From Qipengyuania pelagi (GTDB lineage: Bacteria > Pseudomonadota > Alphaproteobacteria > Sphingomonadales > Sphingomonadaceae): 64,000 bases of DNA. The translations under genes were made by a program, and so were the position numbers. Below are positions 16,263-25,012 of this stretch, one piece after another (positions within the stretch are counted from its first letter, which is position 1; every line of letters begins with the position of its first letter). The stretch spans positions 248,001 through 312,000 of the forward strand of contig NZ_WTYD01000002.1 in assembly GCF_009827295.1 (NCBI RefSeq). Direction: 5' to 3'. The notes beneath the pieces are model-generated. The model saw only the letters and a program-made list of their open reading frames with translations. It was not told where the DNA came from and made no database searches.

Positions 16263-18650
16263 ATGCCCAGTTTCGCCCAAAACCTCGAAAAGACCCTTCA
16301 CCAGGCTCTGGCCGATGCGTCCGAGCGGCGGCACGAATACGCCACGCTCGAACATCTGCTGCTGGCGCTGATCGACGACGAGGACGCGGCGCAGGTCATG
16401 AATGCCTGCGGAGTCGACCTGTCCGAACTGACCGCGGTGGTGCGGCAATATCTCGAACAGGAATACCAGTCGCTGCGCAGCGACGACGACGATGCCGATC
16501 CCCAGCCGACCGCCGGATTCCAGCGCGTGGTCCAGCGCGCGATCCTGCACGTCCAGTCTTCGGGCAAGGACACGGTGACCGGCGCGAACGTGCTGGTCGC
16601 GCTGTTTTCCGAACGCGACAGCTACGCCGTCTATTTCCTCCAGCAACAGGATATGAGCCGGCTGGATGCGGTCAGCTTCATCAGCCACGGCATCGGCAAG
16701 GGCGGGCGCCCGGGCGAGGTCCGCACGCCGCAGGGCAGCGCGGAAGACGCCGCACCCGAGGCGGAGGCCGAGAAGGGCAAGGACGCCAAGAAGGAAACCG
16801 CGCTCGACCAGTTCACCGTCGATCTCAACAAGAAGGCGGAAAGCGGCAAGGTCGATCCCTTGATCGGTCGCGGGCCGGAGGTCGACCGGACGATCCAGAT
16901 CCTGTGCCGCCGCAGCAAGAACAACCCGCTCTATGTCGGCGATCCCGGCGTCGGCAAGACCGCGATCGCGGAAGGGCTGGCGCGCAAGATCGTGGAAGGC
17001 GAAGTGCCCGAGGTGCTGTCCGAGGCCGTGATCTATTCGCTCGACATGGGCGCGCTGCTCGCCGGAACGCGCTATCGCGGCGATTTCGAGGAACGCTTGA
17101 AGCAGGTCGTTACCGAACTCGAAGGGATGCCGCACGCGATCCTGTTCATCGACGAGATCCACACCGTGATCGGCGCGGGCGCGACCAGCGGCGGGGCGAT
17201 GGATGCGTCGAACCTCTTGAAGCCAGCTCTGTCGAGCGGCGCGATCCGCTGCATCGGCTCGACCACCTACAAGGAATTCCGCAACCACTTCGAAAAGGAC
17301 CGCGCCCTGCTGCGCCGGTTCCAGAAGATCGACGTGAACGAGCCCACGGTCGAGGATACGATCAAGATCCTGAAGGGCCTCAAGACCGCGTTCCAGGATC
17401 ACCACAAGGTGACCTACACCGCCGACGCGCTGAAGACGGCGGTGGAACTGAGCGCGCGCTACATCAACGACCGCAAATTGCCCGACAAGGCGATCGACGT
17501 GATCGACGAGGTCGGCGCGATGCAGATGCTCGTGCCGCCCAGCCGTCGCAAGAAGAAGATCACCAGCCGCGAGATCGAGGCGGTGATCGCGACGATGGCG
17601 CGCATCCCCCCGAAATCGGTTTCGAAGGACGACAAGAAGGCGCTCGAAAATCTCGAACGCGATCTGAAGCATGTCGTGTTCGGGCAGGATTCGGCGGTGC
17701 ATCGCCTGTCGACCGCGATGAAGTTGAGCCGCGCAGGGCTTCGCGATCCCGACAAGCCGATCGGCTCGTTCCTGTTTTCCGGCCCCACCGGCGTCGGCAA
17801 GACCGAGGTCGCGCGCCAGCTCGCCTCGATCATGGGCATCGAGCTGAAGCGGTTCGATATGTCCGAATATATGGAGCGGCACAGCGTGTCGCGCCTGATC
17901 GGCGCGCCTCCGGGCTATGTCGGCTACGACCAGGGCGGATTGCTGACCGACGCGGTCGATCAGAACCCGCATTGCGTCCTGCTGCTGGACGAGATCGAGA
18001 AGGCGCACCCGGACCTCTTCAACATCCTGTTGCAGGTGATGGATAATGGCCGCCTGACCGATCATCACGGCAAGACGGTCGATTTCCGCAATGTCGTACT
18101 GATCATGACGACCAATGCGGGCGCCGCCGACATGGCGCGCAGCGGGATTGGCTTCGGCGACGTTTCGAAGGAGGATGCGAGCGAGGAAGCGGTGAAGCGG
18201 ATGTTCACGCCCGAATTCCGCAACCGCCTCGATGCGATCGTGCCCTTCGCCTATCTCGGCAAGGACACGGTGGGCCGCGTGGTCGACAAGTTCATCCTCC
18301 AGCTCGAATTGCAATTGTCCGAACAGAATGTCGATATCCAGTTCGACAAGGATTCGCGCGACTGGCTGGCCGACAAGGGCTATGACCGCCTCTATGGCGC
18401 GCGCCCGATGGGCCGCTTGATCCAGGACAAGATCAAGCAGCCGCTGGCCGAGGAATTGCTGTTCGGCAAGCTCGCCGATGGGGGCGAGGTCCAGGTCACG
18501 ATCAAGGACGGCAAGCCCAGTTTCGAGCTGACGCCCGCTCCGCCCAAGGCGAAGAAAGTGGCGGCGAAGAAACCCGCCGCGAAGAAGAAAAAGGGTGCGT
18601 CGGCCAAACCTGCCGCAGATGCCAATGAGAGCGGAGACAGCGAAGCCTGA
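16263..18650 (+). CDS. clpA: ATP-dependent Clp protease ATP-binding subunit ClpA
   Basis: 795 residues. ClpA is the hexameric unfoldase that feeds substrates to ClpP. The Clp-N repeat domain spans about residues 1-145. Walker A motifs GDPGVGKTAIAEG (near 226) and GPTGVGKTEVARQ (near 506) mark the two AAA+ modules, and the first module has VIGAGATSGGAMD. The protein is longer than E. coli ClpA because of a Lys/Ala/Pro-rich tail from about residue 755. That tail might contact nucleic acid or anchor elsewhere (inference). No clpS is adjacent. A terminator follows at 18693. Confidence 0.97.
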   Translation: MPSFAQNLEKTLHQALADASERRHEYATLEHLLLALIDDEDAAQVMNACGVDLSELTAVVRQYLEQEYQSLRSDDDDADPQPTAGFQRVVQRAILHVQSSGKDTVTGANVLVALFSERDSYAVYFLQQQDMSRLDAVSFISHGIGKGGRPGEVRTPQGSAEDAAPEAEAEKGKDAKKETALDQFTVDLNKKAESGKVDPLIGRGPEVDRTIQILCRRSKNNPLYVGDPGVGKTAIAEGLARKIVEGEVPEVLSEAVIYSLDMGALLAGTRYRGDFEERLKQVVTELEGMPHAILFIDEIHTVIGAGATSGGAMDASNLLKPALSSGAIRCIGSTTYKEFRNHFEKDRALLRRFQKIDVNEPTVEDTIKILKGLKTAFQDHHKVTYTADALKTAVELSARYINDRKLPDKAIDVIDEVGAMQMLVPPSRRKKKITSREIEAVIATMARIPPKSVSKDDKKALENLERDLKHVVFGQDSAVHRLSTAMKLSRAGLRDPDKPIGSFLFSGPTGVGKTEVARQLASIMGIELKRFDMSEYMERHSVSRLIGAPPGYVGYDQGGLLTDAVDQNPHCVLLLDEIEKAHPDLFNILLQVMDNGRLTDHHGKTVDFRNVVLIMTTNAGAADMARSGIGFGDVSKEDASEEAVKRMFTPEFRNRLDAIVPFAYLGKDTVGRVVDKFILQLELQLSEQNVDIQFDKDSRDWLADKGYDRLYGARPMGRLIQDKIKQPLAEELLFGKLADGGEVQVTIKDGKPSFELTPAPPKAKKVAAKKPAAKKKKGASAKPAADANESGDSEA

Positions 18651-18692
18651 TCGCCACAGCGACCGGCAAACCGCTCGCATGACGGGACAAAG

Positions 18693-18722
18693 CGGGGGTC
18701 GGCGTTTGTCGGCCCCCGTTTG
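18693..18722 (+). terminator. terminator after clpA
   Basis: An 11-bp stem with two G-T wobbles (CGGGGGTCGGC / GTCGGCCCCCG) closes a GTTT loop and is followed by TTTGCATTTG. It lies 43 bases after the clpA stop. Confidence 0.75.
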
Positions 18723-18806
18723 CATTTGAACGGGTTTGCCGGGCCGTCCGGTTGCAGAGAACGCGCTGCCGTCTTAGGCCCCGGATACGCAATTGGGGGT
18801 GCGCGC

Positions 18807-19748
18807 ATGTCGGTTCTGGAAGTCTCGAATCTCGTCAAACGCTTCGACGGCGTTCTGGCGGTGGACGATCTGTCCTTCTCGGTCGCGCCGGGGGAAATTT
18901 TCGGTTTTCTCGGCGGAAACGGCGCGGGCAAGACCACGACCCTGCGCATGGTGCTCGACATCATCCGCCCGACCTCGGGTAGCATCCAGGTGTTCGGCAG
19001 CGCGCCCGGCCGCCGCAACGCGCAGGCGATCGGCTTCCTTCCCGAAGAACGCGGCCTTTATGCCGGAATGAGCGCGATCGACACGATCGTCTATTTCGGG
19101 CGGCTGAAGGGCATGGATTCGACCGAAGCGCGCCGCCGCGGAATGGAATTGCTGTCCCGTTTCGACCTGGCCGACCGCGCCAAGAGCGATATCGGCGATA
19201 TGTCCAAGGGCATGGCCCAGAAGGTCCAGCTAGCGACGTCGCTGGTCAACGATCCCGAACTGCTGATGCTCGACGAGCCGTTCTCCGGCCTCGATCCGGT
19301 CAATCAGGGCCTGCTCGAAAACGAGATCCTGCGCGCATCCGAACGCGGCGCGGCGGTGATCTTTTCGACTCACGTGATGCAGCACGCGGAGCGGCTGTGC
19401 GATCGGCTGCTGCTGCTGAAGAAGGGCAGCAAGCGTTTCGAAGGCACGCTGGAAGAGGCGCGCGCCGCCCTGCCTGCGCGGCTCGTCGCCTGCGCGAAGG
19501 AGGATCTGTCGCGCATTCCCGGCGTCGCGCGGGCGGCTTCGGGCGACGGTCTCGAGGATGGCTGGCACGACTGGACATTGCATCTCGAACCGGGCGTGCC
19601 CGCTGCCGACATCCTCGAATATTGCACCACTCACGGCATCGCGCTGCGCCGGTGGGACGAACATCAGGCCAGCCTGCATGACGTCTTCGTGAGGATGGTG
19701 GGCGAGGAACCCGCCCCGGCCCGCACCGAAAAGGAGATCGCGGCATGA
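18807..19748 (+). CDS. ABC transporter ATP-binding protein, NatA type
   Basis: 313 residues from the ATG at 18807, preceded by GGGGGT; the frame is open further upstream without a start signal. Walker A GGNGAGKTTT lies near residue 38 and Walker B LLMLDEPFSGLDP near 155. The signature is SKGMAQKVQ, as in the NatA/ABC-2 exporter group rather than the standard LSGGQ. The C-terminal third resembles the DUF4162 accessory domain. Its stop overlaps the permease start as ATGA, so the two form one transporter. The exported substrate is unknown. Confidence 0.92.
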   Translation: MSVLEVSNLVKRFDGVLAVDDLSFSVAPGEIFGFLGGNGAGKTTTLRMVLDIIRPTSGSIQVFGSAPGRRNAQAIGFLPEERGLYAGMSAIDTIVYFGRLKGMDSTEARRRGMELLSRFDLADRAKSDIGDMSKGMAQKVQLATSLVNDPELLMLDEPFSGLDPVNQGLLENEILRASERGAAVIFSTHVMQHAERLCDRLLLLKKGSKRFEGTLEEARAALPARLVACAKEDLSRIPGVARAASGDGLEDGWHDWTLHLEPGVPAADILEYCTTHGIALRRWDEHQASLHDVFVRMVGEEPAPARTEKEIAA

Positions 19749-21247
19749 ACCGGGCCGCTTCGATGAACGGCATCCTCCTCGTCGCCGCGCGCGAGATTCG
19801 CCAGATCCTGAAGATGAAGAGCTTCTGGCTGACGCTGCTGATCCTGCCCGTGGCGCTCGCCATCGGTCCCCTTTTCGCCGAGACGCTGGAGGATGACGAG
19901 CCGACGCGGGTCGTCGTGGTGGACCGCTCGGGCGGGCAGACCGCCGATGCGCTCGAAGCGCGCTTCGCGGCCGAGGATGCGCAATGGCTGCTGCGCGACC
20001 TCTCGCGCTACGTCCAGCGCTACGATCTCGAAGCCGCCGACCCCCAGGCCCCCTGGGCGCAGCATGATCGCTGGTATACCGGCGCCGATATCGCCGCCTT
20101 TGAAGCAGCCGGCGGGCTCGATGCGGCGCTCGCGAAGATCGACGCGGTGCGCCCGGAAGGCGTGCCGGAATTCGAGCCCGACGCGCCCGATTACAGCTTC
20201 GAGCCTGCCCCGGCCGAACTCGCGAGCGCTCAGGGCGACGCGTTCGGCGAGGCGGCGCGCGCGCTGTTCGACGCGGATGACGACACCGCGCCCGAGATCG
20301 TGGTGCTGATCGGCGAGAGCTATCCCGCCGACCCGCGCATCCAGCTGTTCTCCGCCGACCAGCCGCGCGGCAGCTTCGTATCGACCATGCAGGAAGTCCT
20401 GACGGGCGATCTTCGCGCGCGCCTGCTCGCCAGCCAGGGCGTCTCGCGCGCCGACGCGGCGGCAGTGCAGAGCGCGGCCCCGGTGATCGCGGTCGACACT
20501 CCGCCCCCCGGCGGCGGCGCGCGCGAGACGCTGCTGGTGCGATCGATCGTGCCGCTCGCGCTCGCCTATATCCTGATGATGAGCCTGATGCTGTCGGGCA
20601 GCTGGATGTTGCAGGGTTCGGTCGAGGAGCGGTCGAACAAGCTGCTCGAATCCCTCCTCGCCTGCATCCGGCCCGAGGATCTGATGTATGGCAAGCTGCT
20701 CGGCTCGCTCAGCGTCGGATTGCTGATGATCCTCGTCTGGGGCGCGTGTGCGGGCGCGGCCGCCTATGCGACGCAGGGCGCCATATCGGACATGATCCGC
20801 CCTGCGCTGGAGCCGGTCTCCAGCCCCGGCATCATCGCTGCGATCCTGTTCTTCTTCATCGCGGGCTATATCCTGATCTCCGCTTTGTTCGTGGCGATCG
20901 GTGCGATGGTCGATTCGATGAGCGAGGCGCAGGGTTATCTAATGCCGGTGCTGCTCCTGATCCTGCTGCCGATCACCTTCCTGATCCAGGCGATCCTGGC
21001 GGGCAATTCGGGCTGGATGGTGCAGGTTCTGACCTGGGTGCCGTTATGGACGCCCTTCACCGTCATGGCGCGGCTGGGCATGGGCATCGAATGGTGGGAG
21101 ATGGTCGGATCGGGCATTCTGCTCGCTGCGACGATCGTGCTGGAACTGGTCCTGATCGGCCGCCTGTTCCGCGCCAGCCTACTCTCAACCGGCCAGAAAC
21201 CGAGCCTCAAGAAGATCGTCGAGCGGTTTCGCCGTACGCCTGCGTAA
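19745..21247 (+). CDS. ABC-2 type permease, NatB-like
   Basis: 500 residues. One membrane segment lies near residues 18-40, then a large soluble domain (about 45-255), then five or six segments from about residue 260 in the order usual for ABC-2 exporters of the NatB/YhaP type. VEERSNKLLESLLACIRPEDLM is the coupling segment that contacts the ATPase (only part of the block is diagnostic). It pairs with the preceding ATP-binding protein by ATGA overlap. A 34-bp tandem repeat array begins at the very next base after its stop. Confidence 0.9.
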   Translation: MNRAASMNGILLVAAREIRQILKMKSFWLTLLILPVALAIGPLFAETLEDDEPTRVVVVDRSGGQTADALEARFAAEDAQWLLRDLSRYVQRYDLEAADPQAPWAQHDRWYTGADIAAFEAAGGLDAALAKIDAVRPEGVPEFEPDAPDYSFEPAPAELASAQGDAFGEAARALFDADDDTAPEIVVLIGESYPADPRIQLFSADQPRGSFVSTMQEVLTGDLRARLLASQGVSRADAAAVQSAAPVIAVDTPPPGGGARETLLVRSIVPLALAYILMMSLMLSGSWMLQGSVEERSNKLLESLLACIRPEDLMYGKLLGSLSVGLLMILVWGACAGAAAYATQGAISDMIRPALEPVSSPGIIAAILFFFIAGYILISALFVAIGAMVDSMSEAQGYLMPVLLLILLPITFLIQAILAGNSGWMVQVLTWVPLWTPFTVMARLGMGIEWWEMVGSGILLAATIVLELVLIGRLFRASLLSTGQKPSLKKIVERFRRTPA

Positions 21248-21366
21248 CCGCCTGACGGGAACGGGTTGTTTGAGCGCGTAACTTCCTGACGGGAACGCGT
21301 TTCTCGTGCGCGCAACCTCCTGACGGGAACGCGTTTCTCGTGCGCGCAACCTCCTGACGGGAACGC
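21248..21366. repeat. 34-bp tandem repeat array, three and a half copies
   Basis: Units start at 21248, 21282, 21316 and 21350 (last one half length). Each contains CCTGACGGGAACG; units 2 and 3 differ by a single base, and unit 1 is more diverged in its second half. Units 2 and 3 carry two self-complementary cores, AACGCGTT and TGCGCGCA. The array fills the gap between the permease stop and the exonuclease gene. There are no spacers, so it is not a CRISPR array. Confidence 0.9.
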
Positions 21367-21393
21367 TTGTGGGCCCCCGCGCTTGAATCGGGC

Positions 21394-22425
21394 ATGTCCG
21401 CCCCCTTCTCGTGGATCAGGCCCGAACCGTGGGGCATTCATGTCGTTCCGGCGGACGCCTGGGTTGATCCTTCGCGCCCCGTCGAACGCGCGCTCGTCAC
21501 CCACGGCCATGCCGATCACGCGCGCGGCGGGCATGGGCAGACCGTCGCCACGCCCGAAACGCTGGCGATCATGGAATTGCGCTATCGCACCGGGGCGCAG
21601 GACGAAGCGGGCGAGATTCCGCACAAGGCCGTCCCGGTCGAATATGGCGAGACGATCACCCTGCCCGGCGACGTGCAGGCGACCTATTTTCCCGCCGGCC
21701 ACGTTCTCGGCAGCGCGCAGATCCTCTTGGAACACGCGGGCGAGCGGATCGTGTGCACCGGCGATTACAAGCGTCGCGCCGATCCGACCTGTCCACAATT
21801 CCAGGTCGTCCCCTGCGACATCTTCATCACCGAGGCGACCTTCGGCCTGCCGCTGTTCACCCACCCCCCGATCGCGGAGGAGATGGCGAAGCTGCTCGAC
21901 CGGCTGGCCGCCCATCCCGATCGCTGCGTCCTCGTCGGGGCCTATGCGCTGGGCAAGGCGCAGCGGGTGATCGCCGAACTGCGCGCCGCCGGGCATCACG
22001 ATCCGATCTATCTCCACGGCGCGATGGAGAAGATGTGCCGCTTATACGAGGAACACGGTGTCGATCTCGGCGAGCTGCGGCTGGTCGCGGATCATACCAA
22101 GGACGAGATGCGCGGCAGCGTGGTGGTCTCGCCGCCAAGCGCGCTCAACGACCGCTGGAGCCGCCGCCTGCCCGATCCGATCACCGCCATGGCGAGCGGC
22201 TGGATGCGCGTTCGCCAGCGCGCCCGCCAGCGCAATGTCGAACTGCCGCTGATAATCTCCGACCACGCCGATTGGGGCGAGCTGACGCGCACCATCGAAG
22301 AGGTCGACCCGGTCGAGACCTGGATCACCCACGGGCGCGAGGATGCGCTGCTGCGCTGGTGCCAGCTGCATCAAAGGCGGGCGCGGGCATTGGCCATGGT
22401 CGGATACGAGGACGAGGATGACTGA
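21394..22425 (+). CDS. DNA ligase-associated exonuclease, metallo-beta-lactamase fold
   Basis: 343 residues from the ATG at 21394; an in-frame TTG at 21367 would start inside the tandem repeat. It has the beta-CASP type MBL fold with the zinc motif THGHADHARGG near residue 40, AGHVLGSAQI, CTGDYKRRADP and the later His in SDHADWGEL and THGRED. It matches the putative exonuclease commonly encoded next to bacterial ATP-dependent ligases and related to mRNA 3' end processing nucleases. A role in trimming DNA ends before ligation is the family expectation. The ligase gene follows after a 204-base spacer filled by a palindromic element. Confidence 0.92.
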   Translation: MSAPFSWIRPEPWGIHVVPADAWVDPSRPVERALVTHGHADHARGGHGQTVATPETLAIMELRYRTGAQDEAGEIPHKAVPVEYGETITLPGDVQATYFPAGHVLGSAQILLEHAGERIVCTGDYKRRADPTCPQFQVVPCDIFITEATFGLPLFTHPPIAEEMAKLLDRLAAHPDRCVLVGAYALGKAQRVIAELRAAGHHDPIYLHGAMEKMCRLYEEHGVDLGELRLVADHTKDEMRGSVVVSPPSALNDRWSRRLPDPITAMASGWMRVRQRARQRNVELPLIISDHADWGELTRTIEEVDPVETWITHGREDALLRWCQLHQRRARALAMVGYEDEDD

Positions 22426-22449
22426 GGGTTCGCGCGGAGACAGGGAGAC

Positions 22450-22604
22450 GCGGAGGGACTTTGTCTGCGCCGCGGGCGCTACCTGTCGTTTAGGCGCTCA
22501 CGGGGGCACAGGGGGACAGAGAAAGCACCAAGTATTCTCCGTGCCTCTGTGCCTCTGTGAGCGTATATTTCTGAAAGCGCCTGCGGCGCAGACAAAATCT
22601 CCGC
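22450..22604. repeat. 155-bp nested palindromic element (MITE-like)
   Basis: Outer arms (22450-22480 and 22576-22604) share TTTGTCTGCGCCGC and its complement and differ by only a few bases. Inner arms (22495-22523 and 22535-22563), built on CGCTCAC and repeated GGCACAG words, match at about 24 of 29 positions. The entire spacer between exonuclease and ligase can fold into one long hairpin. No open reading frame or transposase is present. It may be a non-autonomous mobile element or a structured RNA. Confidence 0.75.
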
Positions 22605-22629
22605 ATGAAATCAGCCGAGCGCGGCGCTG

Positions 22630-24237
22630 ATGGAGGAATTCGCCGCCCTGATCGACGCGCTGGTCTATACGCGCAGTCGCAACGAGAAATTGCGGCTGAT
22701 CGCGGAGTATCTGCGCGCGACGCCCGATCCCGATCGCGGCTGGGCGCTGGCTGCGCTGTCCGACGGGCTGGACTTTCCCGCGGTCAAATCCTCCACGATT
22801 AGAAACCTGCTCAAGGACCGGGTCGATCCGGTCCTGTGGACGCTCAGCCGTGATTTCGTGGGCGATACCGCTGAAACGGCGAGCCTGTTGTGGCCCGCTC
22901 CCGAGCACCCCCCCTCTCCTCCAAGCGTCAGCGAAGCAGTCGAGCTGCTCGAGGGGATGAACCGCAAGAGCGTGTTCGTCGACTTGCCGAACCTGCTCGA
23001 CCGGCTCGACGCGTCGGGGCGCTATGCGCTGTTGAAGCTTGCCACCGGGGGAATGCGGATCGGCGTATCGAGCCGCCTTGCCAAGACCGCCTTCGCGCAG
23101 GCCTTCGGCGTCTCGGTGGAAGAGGTCGAGGAATACTGGCACGGCCTCACCCCGCCCTTTCCCAAATTGTTCGCCTGGGCCGCCCATGGCGAGGCGCCGC
23201 CCGACATGGCGAACCTGCCGACCTTCCGCCCCTTCATGCTCGCTCATCCGCTCGAAGAGACGGTGGTCGACCTCGCCGATTACGTCGCGGAGTGGAAATG
23301 GGACGGCATTCGCGTTCAGCTGGTCCGCGCCGGGGACGAGACCAAGTTGTTCTCGCGCTCGGGCGACGATATCTCGGCCACTTTCCCTGAACTGCTCGAC
23401 GTGTTGCCTTTCCCCGCCGTGCTCGATGGCGAATTGCTGGTGCGCGGGTCGCATCAGGGGGGTGAAGCCAACGATGTCACGCAAGGCGGCGCGGCGAGCT
23501 TCAACGCCTTGCAGCAACGGCTGGGGCGCAAGACCGTGTCGAAAAAGATGCTGGCCGAAGCGCCCGCCTTCGTGCGGCTCTACGATGCGCTGCTGATCGA
23601 CGGCGAGGATCTGCGCGCGCTGCCGTGGACCGAGCGGCGCAAACGCCTGGAAGCGCTGATGGCGCGCCTGCCCGATACGCATTTCGATCTCTCCCGCGTG
23701 GTCGAGGCACGCGACTTTGAACACCTTGCCCAGATCCGCGAAGGCAGCCGCGACGACGCGATCGAAGGCCTCATGCTGAAGCGCAAGGACAGCCCCTATA
23801 TCGCCGGGCGGCGCGTGGGATATTGGTACAAGTGGAAGCGCGATCCGCTCCTTGTCGATTGCGTGCTGATGTACGCCCAGCGCGGCAGCGGCAAACGATC
23901 GAGCTTCTATTCCGACTACACGTTCGGATGCTGGGACGGCGATCCCGACAAGGGCGCGGACCTGCTCCCCGTCGGCAAGGCCTATTCTGGCTTCACCGAC
24001 GAGGAGTTGAAGAAGCTCGACCGCCATGTGCGCCAGAACACGGTCAATCGCTTCGGCCCGGTGCGCGAGACCGACAAATCGCTCGTCTTCGAAGTCGCCT
24101 TCGACAGCGTGCATGAAAGCAAGCGCCACAAATCCGGCCTCGCCATGCGTTTTCCCCGCATCCACCGCATCCGCTGGGACAAGCCGGTGCACGAAGCGGA
24201 TAGGATCGAAGCGCTCAAGGCCTTGATCCGCGATTGA
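22630..24237 (+). CDS. ATP-dependent DNA ligase, exonuclease-associated type
   Basis: 535 residues in the order N-terminal helical domain (about 1-190), adenylation domain (about 195-405) and OB fold. The lysine that takes AMP sits in AEWKWDGIRVQL near residue 223. Downstream motifs include FSRSGDDIS, VLDGELLV, DAIEGLMLKRKDSPY and WYKWKRDPL. It belongs to the bacterial ATP-dependent ligases found next to an MBL-fold exonuclease, thought to act in DNA repair rather than replication. The DEXH helicase and phosphoesterase that often complete this cassette are not here. Confidence 0.93.
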   Translation: MEEFAALIDALVYTRSRNEKLRLIAEYLRATPDPDRGWALAALSDGLDFPAVKSSTIRNLLKDRVDPVLWTLSRDFVGDTAETASLLWPAPEHPPSPPSVSEAVELLEGMNRKSVFVDLPNLLDRLDASGRYALLKLATGGMRIGVSSRLAKTAFAQAFGVSVEEVEEYWHGLTPPFPKLFAWAAHGEAPPDMANLPTFRPFMLAHPLEETVVDLADYVAEWKWDGIRVQLVRAGDETKLFSRSGDDISATFPELLDVLPFPAVLDGELLVRGSHQGGEANDVTQGGAASFNALQQRLGRKTVSKKMLAEAPAFVRLYDALLIDGEDLRALPWTERRKRLEALMARLPDTHFDLSRVVEARDFEHLAQIREGSRDDAIEGLMLKRKDSPYIAGRRVGYWYKWKRDPLLVDCVLMYAQRGSGKRSSFYSDYTFGCWDGDPDKGADLLPVGKAYSGFTDEELKKLDRHVRQNTVNRFGPVRETDKSLVFEVAFDSVHESKRHKSGLAMRFPRIHRIRWDKPVHEADRIEALKALIRD

Positions 24238-24257
24238 GGGAGTGCTTTGGCGGGGCG

Positions 24258-24908
24258 ATGCCGCAGACCCGCCCTTCGCTTCGCGCGCTCCAGCTCGGCC
24301 TGTCGGGCCTTGCCGGCCTGCTCGATGCAACCGGCTTCCTGATCGCCAACGGGTATTTCGTCAGCTTCATGTCGGGCAATACGACCCAGTTGGGCGTGAA
24401 CGCGCTCGACGGAATCGGGTCGGTGCTGCTCCCCGCCGGACTGATCGCCTGCTTCCTCGGCGGGGTGAGCGCGGGCGCGGCCATCGGCTGGACCAGCCGG
24501 GTCTGGCCGCGCACGCTGCTGCTGGCGACCTCGCTGGCGCTGATATCGGCGGCAGCCGTGGCCTATGCGCTGGGCAGTACGCTGGGTTTCCTGATCCCGG
24601 CGGGTTTTGCGATGGGAGTGGTCAACAACGTCTTCCTGCGCGACGACAGCTCCGCAGCGGGCGTCACCTACATGACCGGCGCGCTGGTCCGTATCGGGCA
24701 GAATTTCGCCGCGCGCTGGATGAAGCGCGATGACCGGATCAAGCCGGGTTACGGGCCGCTATGGCTGTGCCTGCTGGGGGGCGCGGTGCTGGGAACGTGG
24801 CTGCACACCTTCGACGGCGCGATCGGCCCCGCGGTCGCGGTCGGTGCCAATGCGCTGCTGCTGGTGCTCGCCTGGCGGACCGAGAAAGGCCAAGCCCACC
24901 CCGCTTAG
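24258..24908 (+). CDS. DUF1275 (YoaK-type) membrane protein
   Basis: 216 residues with about six hydrophobic segments, an inner-membrane protein. The DUF1275 hallmark FMSGNTTQLGV lies near residue 40, with a second block TYMTGALVRIGQ near 140. Function is unknown; some members are called YoaK. The ATG at 24258 is 20 bases after the ligase stop, so read-through is possible. A hairpin follows immediately at 24907. Confidence 0.85.
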   Translation: MPQTRPSLRALQLGLSGLAGLLDATGFLIANGYFVSFMSGNTTQLGVNALDGIGSVLLPAGLIACFLGGVSAGAAIGWTSRVWPRTLLLATSLALISAAAVAYALGSTLGFLIPAGFAMGVVNNVFLRDDSSAAGVTYMTGALVRIGQNFAARWMKRDDRIKPGYGPLWLCLLGGAVLGTWLHTFDGAIGPAVAVGANALLLVLAWRTEKGQAHPA

Positions 24909-24924
24909 TCGCGCGGCGCGACTT
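24907..24924 (+). terminator. hairpin after the DUF1275 gene
   Basis: Arms AGTCGCGC and GCGCGACT (8 bp) separated by a single base include the last stop-codon bases; TTC follows. With such a small loop the top pairs must open. There is no T run, so it is a weak terminator candidate. Confidence 0.4.
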
Positions 24925-24957
24925 CGAGGCGTTACAACGATAAATCAGCCCACTCAG

Positions 24958-24985
24958 TTGCTTCTCCGTTCGCAGACGGTATGTT
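24958..24985 (+). promoter_or_regulatory. possible promoter of the RhuM gene
   Basis: TTGCTT (24958-24963) and TATGTT (24980-24985) are spaced by 16 bases and lie 27 bases upstream of the ATG. Both hexamers match four of six sigma-70 consensus bases. Confidence 0.35.
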
Positions 24986-25012
24986 CTTCCTCTGTTCAAA
25001 AGGTAGGATGCC

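Noticed and set aside
16197..18725. 842-codon minus-strand open frame opposite clpA
   Set aside because: Composition is Arg/His/Leu-rich as expected for the mirror frame of ClpA; no domain is visible.
21248..21366. CRISPR array
   Set aside because: The 34-bp units are directly adjacent with no unique spacers and no cas gene is in the window.
22450..22604. Complete insertion sequence
   Set aside because: Terminal inverted arms are present but there is no transposase frame and no clear target duplication.
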